NCBI GenBank assembly: GCA_902778135.1
Contig: CACYWP010000004.1
Span: 111,742 to 175,741 of the forward strand
Direction of reading: 5' to 3'
From: an uncultured Coriobacteriaceae bacterium
GTDB lineage: Bacteria > Actinomycetota > Coriobacteriia > Coriobacteriales > Atopobiaceae
Length of the DNA stretch: 64,000 nucleotides
Within the stretch, counting starts at the first letter, position 1. Every line of letters begins with the position of its first letter. This document shows positions 57,001 to 64,000 of the stretch, one piece after another. A model generated the notes under the pieces. That model was not told the DNA's origin and ran no database searches. It was given only the letters and a program-made list of their open reading frames with translations. A program made the position numbers and the translations under genes.

Positions 57001-60000
57001 ATCCCGACTATCAATGATTGGAACGGCAACCAGCAAAACTGGCAAAGATGGGGCATGAAAACGAACAAGACCTACTACGTCATTGCCGACCCGGATTCTA
57101 CCTCTACGGTTTGTGTCCTGTTTTGGAACGGAAGCAAGTGGATGATGCGAGACGCATCCAAGAATCCGGGTAATGATGAATTCGATCCAAACTCGAACAA
57201 GGGTGCTTATTGGGGGTCTGGCAAGAACAAGACCTTGCTGATCAAGGAGGCTGCCGACCCGGTTACGGGCGCAGAGACCGGGTCCCTCGCGGAAGCCATA
57301 CAAAATGCTGGGCTGAACGTGGGACAGCCCAAGACGCGCAGGGTCTATCTTGAGGCGAGCATCAAGGATGCCATCAAGGAGATGTACTCGATCAAGCAAC
57401 AGCTGGCCTACGCGAAGAACTCGGATAATGACTACCAGCCCAAGATTGCCTACAACATGTTCTGCGGTTACATAAACAAGTACGAGCATGACTTCGTCAG
57501 CGCTCCGCAAGATGGGAATATCGGTCAGACCTATAGCTACGAGGGTGGAACGAGCACAGATGTTGCCCTGCTCGATGCTGCTGGCTGGCGAAGGTCAGAT
57601 GTTGTGAATAACGGTGGCGAGTTCAGCAGTAGCAATACGAGCAGTTGGGACAAAAACCCCTATGTGAGCAGGACGTATACGCAAGGGACGGGCGACCACG
57701 CCGGCTTCCAGTGGGATCCGAACTCCACCAAGCGCTACGCCCTGCTCATCACGGATGGCGCACCACAGCGCAGTAGCCAGGATATCGACAGGCAGTACCT
57801 GTTTGACGCAAAGGAATATCTCGATCAAAGTGATGTCACGCTGGTCAGCGTCGGCCTGAGCATGAAGGACGTTAAGAAGGGCTCGGAGCTGCTCTACAAC
57901 ATTTCCGATGTGGACGACCTGTACGTGCCGTACTACTATCGCGCAGACACTGGCGACCAGCTGAGCAACGTTATCTACGAGACGCTGAGCACCACGCTGA
58001 CTGACGCAATCGTCGTGGGCAACGTTAGCGATACCGTCAACGAGGCCTTCTATCCCGTCGACCGTGCAACGGGCAATCCCTTGGCCAACGGTGACTGGAT
58101 CGACCTCGATGGCAACTTGGTCAACAAGAGCACCTACCAGGGCAAGCATGGTGTCGTGTCCTACGACAGCACCACCGACAGCTACTCCGTCAACTGGAGC
58201 GAACAGTCCATCAAGAGCACGGGCTGGCACGGCAGCATCTACGTCAAGGCCAAGGAGGACCTGCTGGGCGGCAATGCGGTCCTGACCAACGACGGCAATG
58301 CGCAAATCGATGTCTACGGCTACAAGAACAAGGAAGAAGCGACGACCATCGAGCTGCAGGACAGCCTGAAGAAGAGCGTCCAGCTCGACAGCCCGAAAGT
58401 CAACGTCAACGAGCTGCTCATTACGAACAACAGCTCCGAATGGACCGTCTACGTGGGCGAGCAGGTCGATCCGCTAGCCCAGCTGAAGGCCCTCTACGAC
58501 AACATTGACGTCGTCCAGGTCATCAACGCTGGCACGGACACCGATCATGACGGCTTCATCGACAAGGTCAACAAGGACAACAACACCAGTCACGCATATA
58601 ACAACAACATGTTCTACCCTCTGCCCGAGGACGTAGACGGGATGCGCTCTGACGGACGCGAGGGTGCGGGTTCGGGCACGCGTAAGACGTTCAAGCTGAA
58701 GGACCTGATCAAGAAGCTGCAGAACGGAGCGGAACTCGATTGGGACACGCTGCTTGCCGAGGCAAACAAGACAGGCACGGAGGACGACCCGGTCGAGCAG
58801 CAGAACAGGGGCATCACCATTCCGTATAACGCGTACGGCATCCCTGGTAACAGTACGATCACGATAAAGCTGACGAAGGACATCAAGCCGAACGAACCTG
58901 ATATCTCCAACACCGCGCACGAGGCGATGGTGGTAGGCGACGATGTCGAGACGTACACCCTCACCGTGATATACGAGCCCGACTACAATGTCCTGCCGAC
59001 CGGTCAGGGCGGCGAGGCGGACATCTCCACCTATCATCTGGGCCAGTTCGAGAGCAAGTACCAGGGTACCGCGGCGGGCCGCGAGACCAGGGATAACATC
59101 CACGTCATCAACGTCTACGCGGAGCCGCTGGACGTGCTGAAGGTGGATGACCAGGGAGACGTTCTGCCCGGCGCAACGTTCGGTTTGTACCGCGTGGCGC
59201 AGCCTGGCGAGTCGACCGTGGACCTCAGTACGTTTGACAGCTCGCTGACAGGCTCGTACCACTGCGTCTCCATGGCAACATCCGGAGACGACGGCATCGC
59301 GCACCTCGCGCCGGTGGAGGACGACGACACAAAGTGGGACGTCATAGCCAAGGGCCAGACGTACTACCTGATCGAGACCTCGGCTCCTTCGGGTTACAAG
59401 CGCGACAGTGCCAGGAAGGTCGTGACCGTCGAGACCACCAATGGCCTGTACACGAACCTGGCCGGCACGACGATCAACGCAAAGACGTACCCGTTCAACT
59501 GGGACGAAGGCGTCATCATCAAGGTCGATGGCTCGCCGGCGACGATTGTCGACGCCCAGGGCCAGCAGGCGACCAACGGCAGTGGCCAGAACCTCACCTA
59601 CGTCCTGAAGTCCGACCCCGTGACGTTCCAAACCACCATCGTCAACGAGAAGGTTGTTGTCACGGACATCAACGTGCTGAAGGTCGATGACGATGGCGAG
59701 GAGCTGACGGATGCGGTGTTCCAGCTGAAGGTCGTGCGCGATGGCTCCGACGTGTTGGTGCTGAACGACACCGCATGCAGCGAGGTCGGGGGCGTTGGTG
59801 ACGTGACCGTGGCGGTCAATGGCGAGAGCAGGACCTATGCCAGCGCGTTCAAGTCGACGAATGCGGCACAGACCATCACCGGGCTGCCTGACGGGACGTA
59901 CAAGCTGGTCGAGGTCTTGGCTCCGGCAGGCCACATCATCACGGTTCCCGAGATCGAGTTCACCATCACCGAGGGCGTGGTGACCAGCACGACGGCAGAG

Positions 60001-60195
60001 TCTTCCGAGGACGTGAGCCTGGCGTCCGCATCGGGCAATACGCTGGCGCTGCTGACCATCACGAACGCCAAGGGCCAGCCGCTGCCCAATGCGGGCGGCA
60101 GCGGCACCACGCTGTTCTATGCGGTCGGCGGGTTGCTGATGGCAGGGGCCGTGGTGGTCGCGATCCGCGACCGCAGGCGAGTCTGCGAGGCATAG
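54046..60195 (+). CDS. Giant pilus-tip-like adhesin with vWA domain and LPxAG sorting signal
   Basis: The 2049-aa protein has a TM/signal segment (about 23-45, GHA possible cleavage), four Cys/His units (about 57-145) and beta modules ending FSTYVLAV (342) and FSVWGVI (475). The vWA domain at about 955-1330 has the MIDAS DxSxS as Asp960/Ser962/Ser964 in LIDVSASM, a candidate Thr1169 or Thr1171 in GGTSTDVALLDA, and Asp1237 in LLITDGAP. The large insert resembles sortase-pilus tip proteins. SpaA-type domains start near 1695 and 1875 (LDVLKVDDQGDVLPGATFGL; YYLIETSAPSGY). LPNAGG begins at 2013, followed by a TM helix and RDRRR. It probably binds host ligand through the metal site. GAGGGG before ATG 54046. 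DNA from about 55930 to 57700 is less GC-rich. Confidence 0.9.
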   Translation: MPTQVRRQIARLLKDKRHRNEYLTALAMLALVVTLGVAAVLTQQGHAATQEVRVLDCQFDGIAAHTHDDSCFDEDGNLVCPLPECEVHIHDDGCYTEERVLSCGFEESEEHAHTDECYEVVRTLTCGQDELDVTHVHGPGCFATIEVPVEDEAAPAADPDIQPTDLPLSETHPAQKYDHEFKDADGNLVLRVDVDAPEGALPVGTTMVATWVDPGSLSKKQQDAVDAAIAKKADGQVLGSQAVDIELLDADGAEVEPAIDVTVTLTSALVDTDDQALVVHIDDLTDAQLHQQEQAIKDGKSAEEAEPARTAEALDQLSDQALERRDVALADDQLAFDSDKFSTYVLAVTSLRKVMQASDGATVTVTVDAPAEAGIPQGAELRVQEISQGSADWQGYERAALGAIGADESELARFFDIAIVGEDGAEVQPAEPVSVEIELADAPEGADASVVHFGEAPEVVPATEDAGVSTFDASGFSVWGVIYTVDFHWVVDGQEFEWSLQGGGAVGLRELMPALGAVDADAIDDFINHVADVAFSDPELVAVEHITEDTTAGALVESLGLLPEHSADLGNEELDELLAKPLAAPDWALVSLKAFDTDETLTITMTNGEVLEIHVTDENITVSDFNSSEGYIIYTIIDGKYYAINNQTGNTWYLPHGASDLDTLGNEYKWKINWQFRENEYYQFDTGYNYYQIRSYTNDNRYLYLVNEDVIVKDEAANVHIIDHPTESGAYAIGGRHRGSFNWWWPTSLNNNDNGSLYADTSENPWAAATYTPMFFYRQPATAYEFTVQTEDIRRGTVGGTNTAEEQVSNSGLYLTKTNATSSDNNKKNRYPITATPSSNRLVFSHWTLNGSEVPNLGASIPAGGITVPNDGAVLEAHFKQNESYEPTDEEKLGRSAMDKQAFQEWLTERLADRTTLVEDGCDKTAEVYDYENRIYRVDLTAQSKLPIFDGEIDLAFLIDVSASMKFPSSLINATDVVNNTTAKSIPTINDWNGNQQNWQRWGMKTNKTYYVIADPDSTSTVCVLFWNGSKWMMRDASKNPGNDEFDPNSNKGAYWGSGKNKTLLIKEAADPVTGAETGSLAEAIQNAGLNVGQPKTRRVYLEASIKDAIKEMYSIKQQLAYAKNSDNDYQPKIAYNMFCGYINKYEHDFVSAPQDGNIGQTYSYEGGTSTDVALLDAAGWRRSDVVNNGGEFSSSNTSSWDKNPYVSRTYTQGTGDHAGFQWDPNSTKRYALLITDGAPQRSSQDIDRQYLFDAKEYLDQSDVTLVSVGLSMKDVKKGSELLYNISDVDDLYVPYYYRADTGDQLSNVIYETLSTTLTDAIVVGNVSDTVNEAFYPVDRATGNPLANGDWIDLDGNLVNKSTYQGKHGVVSYDSTTDSYSVNWSEQSIKSTGWHGSIYVKAKEDLLGGNAVLTNDGNAQIDVYGYKNKEEATTIELQDSLKKSVQLDSPKVNVNELLITNNSSEWTVYVGEQVDPLAQLKALYDNIDVVQVINAGTDTDHDGFIDKVNKDNNTSHAYNNNMFYPLPEDVDGMRSDGREGAGSGTRKTFKLKDLIKKLQNGAELDWDTLLAEANKTGTEDDPVEQQNRGITIPYNAYGIPGNSTITIKLTKDIKPNEPDISNTAHEAMVVGDDVETYTLTVIYEPDYNVLPTGQGGEADISTYHLGQFESKYQGTAAGRETRDNIHVINVYAEPLDVLKVDDQGDVLPGATFGLYRVAQPGESTVDLSTFDSSLTGSYHCVSMATSGDDGIAHLAPVEDDDTKWDVIAKGQTYYLIETSAPSGYKRDSARKVVTVETTNGLYTNLAGTTINAKTYPFNWDEGVIIKVDGSPATIVDAQGQQATNGSGQNLTYVLKSDPVTFQTTIVNEKVVVTDINVLKVDDDGEELTDAVFQLKVVRDGSDVLVLNDTACSEVGGVGDVTVAVNGESRTYASAFKSTNAAQTITGLPDGTYKLVEVLAPAGHIITVPEIEFTITEGVVTSTTAESSEDVSLASASGNTLALLTITNAKGQPLPNAGGSGTTLFYAVGGLLMAGAVVVAIRDRRRVCEA

Positions 60196-60513
60196 CGATA
60201 CGATCCGGGCTGGGGCGTCCTACGGGGCGCCCCAGCGCCATGAAGGAGCGAGGGCCTGCCGAGCACTTCTGACGTCGGATGTGGCGACCCTGTGTGAACC
60301 GAAAGCCCCATGTCTCCGTTTTGCGCTTTGTGCGAGCTGTGTCATTTTGCGTTCCGTCTGCTCTACCAGCACCGTGCAGCAACCGCTCCTCAAAACGACA
60401 TCCGCGTGCCAGCCGGCTGCGACTGAGTGCGTAGCTTCGTGCAACCTCCGTTTGCTAGGGTCCACCCTCAGGCCTGCGGGAGCAATACCGATGAGCTTTG
60501 AGGGGGATACGTC
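60196..60513. other. 318-bp intergenic region
   Basis: It holds a hairpin just after the adhesin gene (60209-60217 with 60228-60236, GCTGGGGCG/CGCCCCAGC) that may act as terminator. Beyond that I see no gene or clear regulatory structure. Confidence 0.5.
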
Positions 60514-61515
60514 ATGCAAGAGGAGCGCCTAGATTTTGACAAGATAACCATAGCGGACAACCTGATGTTCGTCACGGTGTTCAGCGATCCCGAGCGCTGC
60601 AGGCGCCTGTTGGAGCGCCTGTTGGCCATGCGGATCCGCCGTGTGGTCATCACGTCCAGCGAGCACGCGCTCATCACCGGTATCGACGCCAAAAGCATCC
60701 GCATGGATGTGTATGCGGAGGACGACGAAAACACGGTATATGACATCGAGATGCAAAGGGCCGACCCGGGCAGCCTGGGCAAGCGGACGCGCTACTACCA
60801 AAGCACGATTGATATGGATTGCCTGAATCGCGGCGAAGACTACGCAAGATTGCGCAAGACCTTCATTCTGTTCATCTGTCTGTTCGATCCCTTCGAGGCG
60901 GGGCTGGCGCGATACACCGTTGTGCCCACCTGTCGGGAGAGCGGCGAGGAGCTGGACGACGGAGCAATGCGCGTGTTTTTCAACGCAAGTGCCTGGCAGG
61001 ACTGTACTGACGAGCATATGCGTGCCGTGCTGCATTACTTCGCAGGTGGTACGATTGAAGGCGACGATTTCGTCAACGATATCGACGCGGCTGTTTGCAA
61101 GACGCGCGAAGAGCCTTCGTGGAGGAGAGAGCGCATGAGGCTTGACCAGTATTTGCGCGACGAGACGCGTGCGGCCCGAGCAGAGGCGAGAAAAGAAGGG
61201 CTCGCAGAAGGCCTCGCGGAAGGGCTCGCAGAGGGCCGTGAGCAGGGCCGCGCGGAGGGCCGTGAGCTGGGCCGCAAGGAGGGGTTCGCGGAAGGGGTCG
61301 CGGAAGGCCTCGCGGAAGGGGTCGCGGAAGGGCGCAAAGAGGCCATTGCAGAAGGCTGCAGGGATCTGAGGCGGCTGATGCAAGCGGTGAAGGCCGACGG
61401 CCGGTTGGAAGAGATTTTGGCTGCGTTGGACGACGAAGAGCAGTCTGAGGGCCTCCTTGCGCCGTATGGCATTGGCACCGAGTCTGCTATGGAAGATGAG
61501 GGTGCCGGAAAATGA
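60514..61515 (+). CDS. Rpn-family recombination-promoting nuclease / PD-(D/E)XK transposase-like protein
   Basis: The 333-aa protein starts with the PF12784-like core: TIADNLMFVTVFSDPERCRR, then Asp65 in IRMDVYAEDDE and Glu79/Gln81 in YDIEMQRADPG, a D-x13-ExQ nuclease site. GKRTRYYQSTIDMDCL follows. The C-terminal third is a helical repeat of EGLAEG/EGRE units (about 225-280), as in many members. Rpn proteins promote RecA-independent recombination or act in phage defence and often show phase-variable tails. GAGGGGG lies about 9 nt before ATG 60514. Its position between pilus genes hints at a role in local rearrangement, but this is inference. Confidence 0.85.
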   Translation: MQEERLDFDKITIADNLMFVTVFSDPERCRRLLERLLAMRIRRVVITSSEHALITGIDAKSIRMDVYAEDDENTVYDIEMQRADPGSLGKRTRYYQSTIDMDCLNRGEDYARLRKTFILFICLFDPFEAGLARYTVVPTCRESGEELDDGAMRVFFNASAWQDCTDEHMRAVLHYFAGGTIEGDDFVNDIDAAVCKTREEPSWRRERMRLDQYLRDETRAARAEARKEGLAEGLAEGLAEGREQGRAEGRELGRKEGFAEGVAEGLAEGVAEGRKEAIAEGCRDLRRLMQAVKADGRLEEILAALDDEEQSEGLLAPYGIGTESAMEDEGAGK

Positions 61516-61835
61516 AATTGAAGACGCATGGCATGCCGGGCCGAAGCTCTGGCGCATCCACTTTAGCGTGCTGGAGTGTCGGAGCCGGCAGCCTTTCCCC
61601 AGCTCAAGCGAGATGACCGACATTCGCGCGATACCCCTGAGCTTTGGGCCCAAACACTGCACCGCGGGCACCATCGGCGGTAAAATTGTCGCGTTAGAAG
61701 GGCGGAATGAATCTGCACAAGGCCAAAGAATTTGGCACAATATATGCAGAGAATTTGCAACCAAATTCGAGAGTGACCAAGCACGACGGTCACAGGCGGA
61801 GTACGACAGGGGACGAGAAAGAGAGGAGCGCAGAC
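61516..61835. other. 320-bp stretch between the Rpn gene and the small ORFs
   Basis: Partly AT-rich (61710-61790). Open frames crossing it have no ribosome site or recognisable domain. It may be decayed Rpn-like or transposon sequence, and it may hold the promoter for the downstream pilin genes. Confidence 0.4.
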
Positions 61836-62009
61836 ATGACCACTGGCATGATCACCCTTGGCGACTTGGCCCAGCACACGGGCTTTGCCTGCGCCCAGGC
61901 TTTCGTCGCCGGACGTCGCGCCCCGCGCAAATCGGTACTACGAGCGAATGGCGCTCGCAGTTATGGCTACGACCCGAGGCGCATTGAGGGAAGGAGGTTG
62001 CTAGAGTGA
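61836..62009 (+). CDS. Possible small protein, 57 aa
   Basis: The ORF begins at ATG 61836 with AGGAG 7 nt upstream (61824-61828). The product starts MTTGMITLGDLAQHTGFACA and is basic toward the end (GRRAPRKSVLRANGARSYGY). There is no TM segment or signal peptide. I do not recognise it. Its stop overlaps the start of a second tiny ORF (GTGA at 62006-62009). It could be a leader peptide or a remnant. Confidence 0.35.
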   Translation: MTTGMITLGDLAQHTGFACAQAFVAGRRAPRKSVLRANGARSYGYDPRRIEGRRLLE

Positions 62010-62068
62010 GCCTCCGCTCCAAGTACGTACCAGCGCCCGGGCGAGGCTACTGGAATTACAGGAAGTAG
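62006..62068 (+). CDS. Possible 20-aa peptide overlapping the previous small ORF
   Basis: GTG 62006 has an excellent ribosome site, GGAAGGAGG (61990-61998), 7 nt upstream and overlaps the preceding stop. The product is VSLRSKYVPAPGRGYWNYRK, basic and aromatic. It ends 57 bp before the major pilin gene. A coding leader is possible; chance occurrence cannot be excluded. Confidence 0.3.
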   Translation: MSLRSKYVPAPGRGYWNYRK

Positions 62069-62125
62069 TTCCATAAACCTACAAAGAAGGCGCAAAAGAC
62101 AGGGAAAGAAAGAAAGGAAAGTGAA

Positions 62126-63811
62126 ATGAAGCATTTGAGAAAGGTCATGACGCTGGTGCTCGCGGCTCTGTGCGCGCTGGCCGTTGCGACTCCGGCGTGG
62201 GCGGCTGAGAGCTACCCCATCACGATCACCAACAGCAATGCGACCGCTAAGCACACCTACACTGCATATCAGGTTTTCTCGGGCACTCTTAGCGAGAAGG
62301 ACGGCAAGAAGGTCCTCGCCAACATCGAGTGGGGCAACGGTGTGAACGGCTCCGCCTTGCTCGCGGCCCTGAAGGCCGACACCACGATTGGTGCGGATTT
62401 CACCAACGCTGCCGACGCCAAGGCCGTTGCCAAGGTGCTCGAGGGCTATACTGACAACGGCGCTAAGCTCGAGGCATTCGCTGACGTCGTCGGCGCCAAC
62501 CTCGCGAGCGGCACCGCATCGACCGCCTCCGCGGACAACAAGACGTACACGATCGATCCGGGTCAGCCTGGTTACTACATCGTCAAGGAGACCGGACAGA
62601 ACCCCGAGACCAGTCGCTCTGCTTCCGGCTTCATGATCAAGGTGGTCGGCCCCTCCGAAATGAACGTCAAGGACAACCCGATGACGCCGGACAAGAACAT
62701 CCTGCAGAACGGGACCACCACGGTCAAGGAAGGCACGGCCAATGTGGGCGACGATATCCAGTTCGTCGTCGACCAGATTGAGGTTCCCGGCACCGACGGC
62801 TACAAGACCTTCAAGTTCGTCATGAAGGATACTCTGCCCAAGGGCTTCACCTTCAAGCAGGTCGATTCCGTCAAGCTTGGCACCACCACCCTGGCTGCTA
62901 GCGATTACGTCATTTCCACGGCTAAGGATGCAACCACCGGCAAGACCGAGCTGCGCATCGCCATCAAGAACGCCCTTACCGTCTGCAAGGCTCACGAGGG
63001 CGAAGAAGTCGAGATCAAGTACACGGCCACCGTCAACAAGGACGCCGAGTTCGGCGACAGCGGCAACAAGAACGAGGTCGTGTTCGAGTTCACCAACAAC
63101 CCCGACTCCGAATACGACGGCGACGACTTTGGTCCGAATGAGCCCCACGGCACTACCCCGAAGTCCGAGACCACGACCTATGTGACCAAGATCGAGATTC
63201 TGAAGGTTGACGACAAGCAGGCCGAGCTTGCCAACGCAGTGTTCAAGCTCGCTGGCTCCTCCAAGAACGTCGTTGTGACCACCGGTACCCACTTCGTTGA
63301 GGCCACCGACGGCACCTACTACAAGCTGCTCGACGGCTCCTACACCACCACCGCACCGACCGATGGCACCGCTGACAAGTATGCTAGCACCAACACCAAG
63401 TACAAGCTCGAGAGCTACGAGGCCGCCGAGCTCCAGGGTGCGAACAACGTCGACGTCGAGGCCGTCTCCGGTACGGATGGCAAGGTCATCTTTGCTGGCC
63501 TCAAGCCTGGCACCTACACCCTGACCGAGACCGGTGCCCCCGTGGGCTACAACAAGATCGACACTCCGATTGAGCTCAAGATCAAGTTCGACGCCGCGAC
63601 CAAGAAGTTCGGCTTTGACGGCACCGCACCTGCTGGCGTCACCCTTGAGAGCGATGGCACTTTCAAGATCACGGTTGTCAACCAGTCTGGTTCCACCCTG
63701 CCCAGCACCGGCGGCATGGGCACCACCATCCTCTACACGGTCGGTGGCATCCTGATCGCGGCTGGCGGCATCTGGCTGGCCACTAAGAAGCGCCTCTCCA
63801 CCATGGAGTAA
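62126..63811 (+). CDS. LPXTG-anchored major (backbone) pilin, SpaH/EbpB-like
   Basis: The 561-aa preprotein has a classical signal peptide (1-27, TPAWA). An N-terminal domain is followed by an isopeptide-forming fimbrial domain (about 190-340, VKEGTANVGDDIQFVV). Lys190 in MTPDKNIL sits where backbone pilins have the YPKN pilin-motif lysine. A SpaA-type domain starts near 356 (EILKVDDKQAELANAVFKL) with E-box Glu468 in YTLTETGAPVGY. LPSTG (525-529), a hydrophobic helix and KKRLS end the protein. A class C sortase would join LPST to the pilin lysine of the next subunit. AAAGGAAAG precedes ATG 62126. Strong codon bias suggests high expression. A terminator follows, so any sortase downstream would need readthrough or its own promoter. 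Confidence 0.93.
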   Translation: MKHLRKVMTLVLAALCALAVATPAWAAESYPITITNSNATAKHTYTAYQVFSGTLSEKDGKKVLANIEWGNGVNGSALLAALKADTTIGADFTNAADAKAVAKVLEGYTDNGAKLEAFADVVGANLASGTASTASADNKTYTIDPGQPGYYIVKETGQNPETSRSASGFMIKVVGPSEMNVKDNPMTPDKNILQNGTTTVKEGTANVGDDIQFVVDQIEVPGTDGYKTFKFVMKDTLPKGFTFKQVDSVKLGTTTLAASDYVISTAKDATTGKTELRIAIKNALTVCKAHEGEEVEIKYTATVNKDAEFGDSGNKNEVVFEFTNNPDSEYDGDDFGPNEPHGTTPKSETTTYVTKIEILKVDDKQAELANAVFKLAGSSKNVVVTTGTHFVEATDGTYYKLLDGSYTTTAPTDGTADKYASTNTKYKLESYEAAELQGANNVDVEAVSGTDGKVIFAGLKPGTYTLTETGAPVGYNKIDTPIELKIKFDAATKKFGFDGTAPAGVTLESDGTFKITVVNQSGSTLPSTGGMGTTILYTVGGILIAAGGIWLATKKRLSTME

Positions 63812-63844
63812 CTTCCTGACGGCACAGATATCGTGACCCGATGA

Positions 63845-63884
63845 AGAGGGGTCCGGAACGAGAGTTCCGGACCCCTCTATTTTT
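63845..63884 (+). terminator. Rho-independent terminator after the major pilin
   Basis: A perfect 15-bp stem (63845-63859 with 63864-63878) and a GAGA loop are followed by ATTTTT. It is the best terminator in the window and could attenuate expression of downstream pilus genes. Confidence 0.92.
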
Positions 63885-63900
63885 CAAGGGTCCTCAACCC

Positions 63901-63947
63901 AGTGCCGCGCGCAGCGCGGCACTGAAAACCACCCGCTTTGCGGGTGG
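63901..63947. repeat. Two adjacent perfect hairpins near the window end
   Basis: AGTGCCGCGC/GCGCGGCACT (63901-63923, 3-nt loop) and CCACCCGC/GCGGGTGG (63929-63947, TTT loop). They follow the pilin terminator and could be the end of an element, such as an IS200/IS605-type hairpin end, that continues beyond the window. Confidence 0.4.
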
Positions 63948-64000
63948 ATGGCAAAAGGTGCTTCGCAACAGGACACCCTCCCCCTAGGATGGTGATTGTT

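Noticed and set aside
61457..61987. 176-codon ORF overlapping the end of the Rpn gene
   Set aside because: It overlaps the Rpn coding end out of frame and has Arg/His-biased sequence with no good start.

Overview
The window is GC-rich, densely coded actinobacterial DNA. The secreted proteins with tandem cell-wall-binding repeats, the sortase-type pilins, the tandem-domain family 2 glycosyltransferases and the DUF6541-like membrane protein together suggest a Coriobacteriia member (Atopobiaceae or Olsenella-like). This placement is inferred from gene content; there is no rRNA in the window to test it.

Region 1 (1-2.6 kb) holds a MmgE/PrpD-family protein, cut by the left edge, and an opine/octopine-type dehydrogenase. 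Region 2 (2.6-35.2 kb) is a cell-envelope district. It contains a polytopic DUF6541-like protein, rfbC (dTDP-rhamnose branch), a four-gene minus-strand glycosyltransferase operon (20961 to 12266), an LTA-synthase-type sulfatase-fold protein and rffA (dTDP-Fuc4N). Interleaved are three secreted proteins built on the same cell-wall-binding repeat scaffold but ending in different catalytic heads (NlpC/P60, CotH kinase, L,D-transpeptidase). A papain-like C1A peptidase and a GH43 glycosidase share a different C-terminal module resembling DUF5648. The housekeeping gene typA and a TRIC-type channel close the region.

Region 3 (35.3-64 kb) begins with two tRNA-Ser genes. An acidic coiled-coil protein is translationally coupled to a type I signal peptidase. 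Four paralogous surface proteins follow (363, 2281, 1813 and 2049 aa). Each starts with an atypical signal/TM segment and a Cys/His-rich domain of three or four repeats. The three long ones end in LPxTG or LPxAG sorting signals. tRNA-Gly, an M29 aminopeptidase and tRNA-Lys interrupt the array. An Rpn-type nuclease, a pair of overlapping tiny ORFs and a 561-aa LPSTG major pilin end the window. No sortase is present, so the polymerising enzyme should lie outside, probably just downstream.

The intergenic DNA is unusually structured. There is a 33-bp palindromic REP-like family in four clusters, a second dispersed motif family (TTGTCTGCGC) in two clusters, a 128-bp element with perfect 28-bp inverted arms, a 169-bp MITE-like element with 31-bp arms, and a tandem array that duplicates the 3' end and terminator of tRNA-Lys twice.
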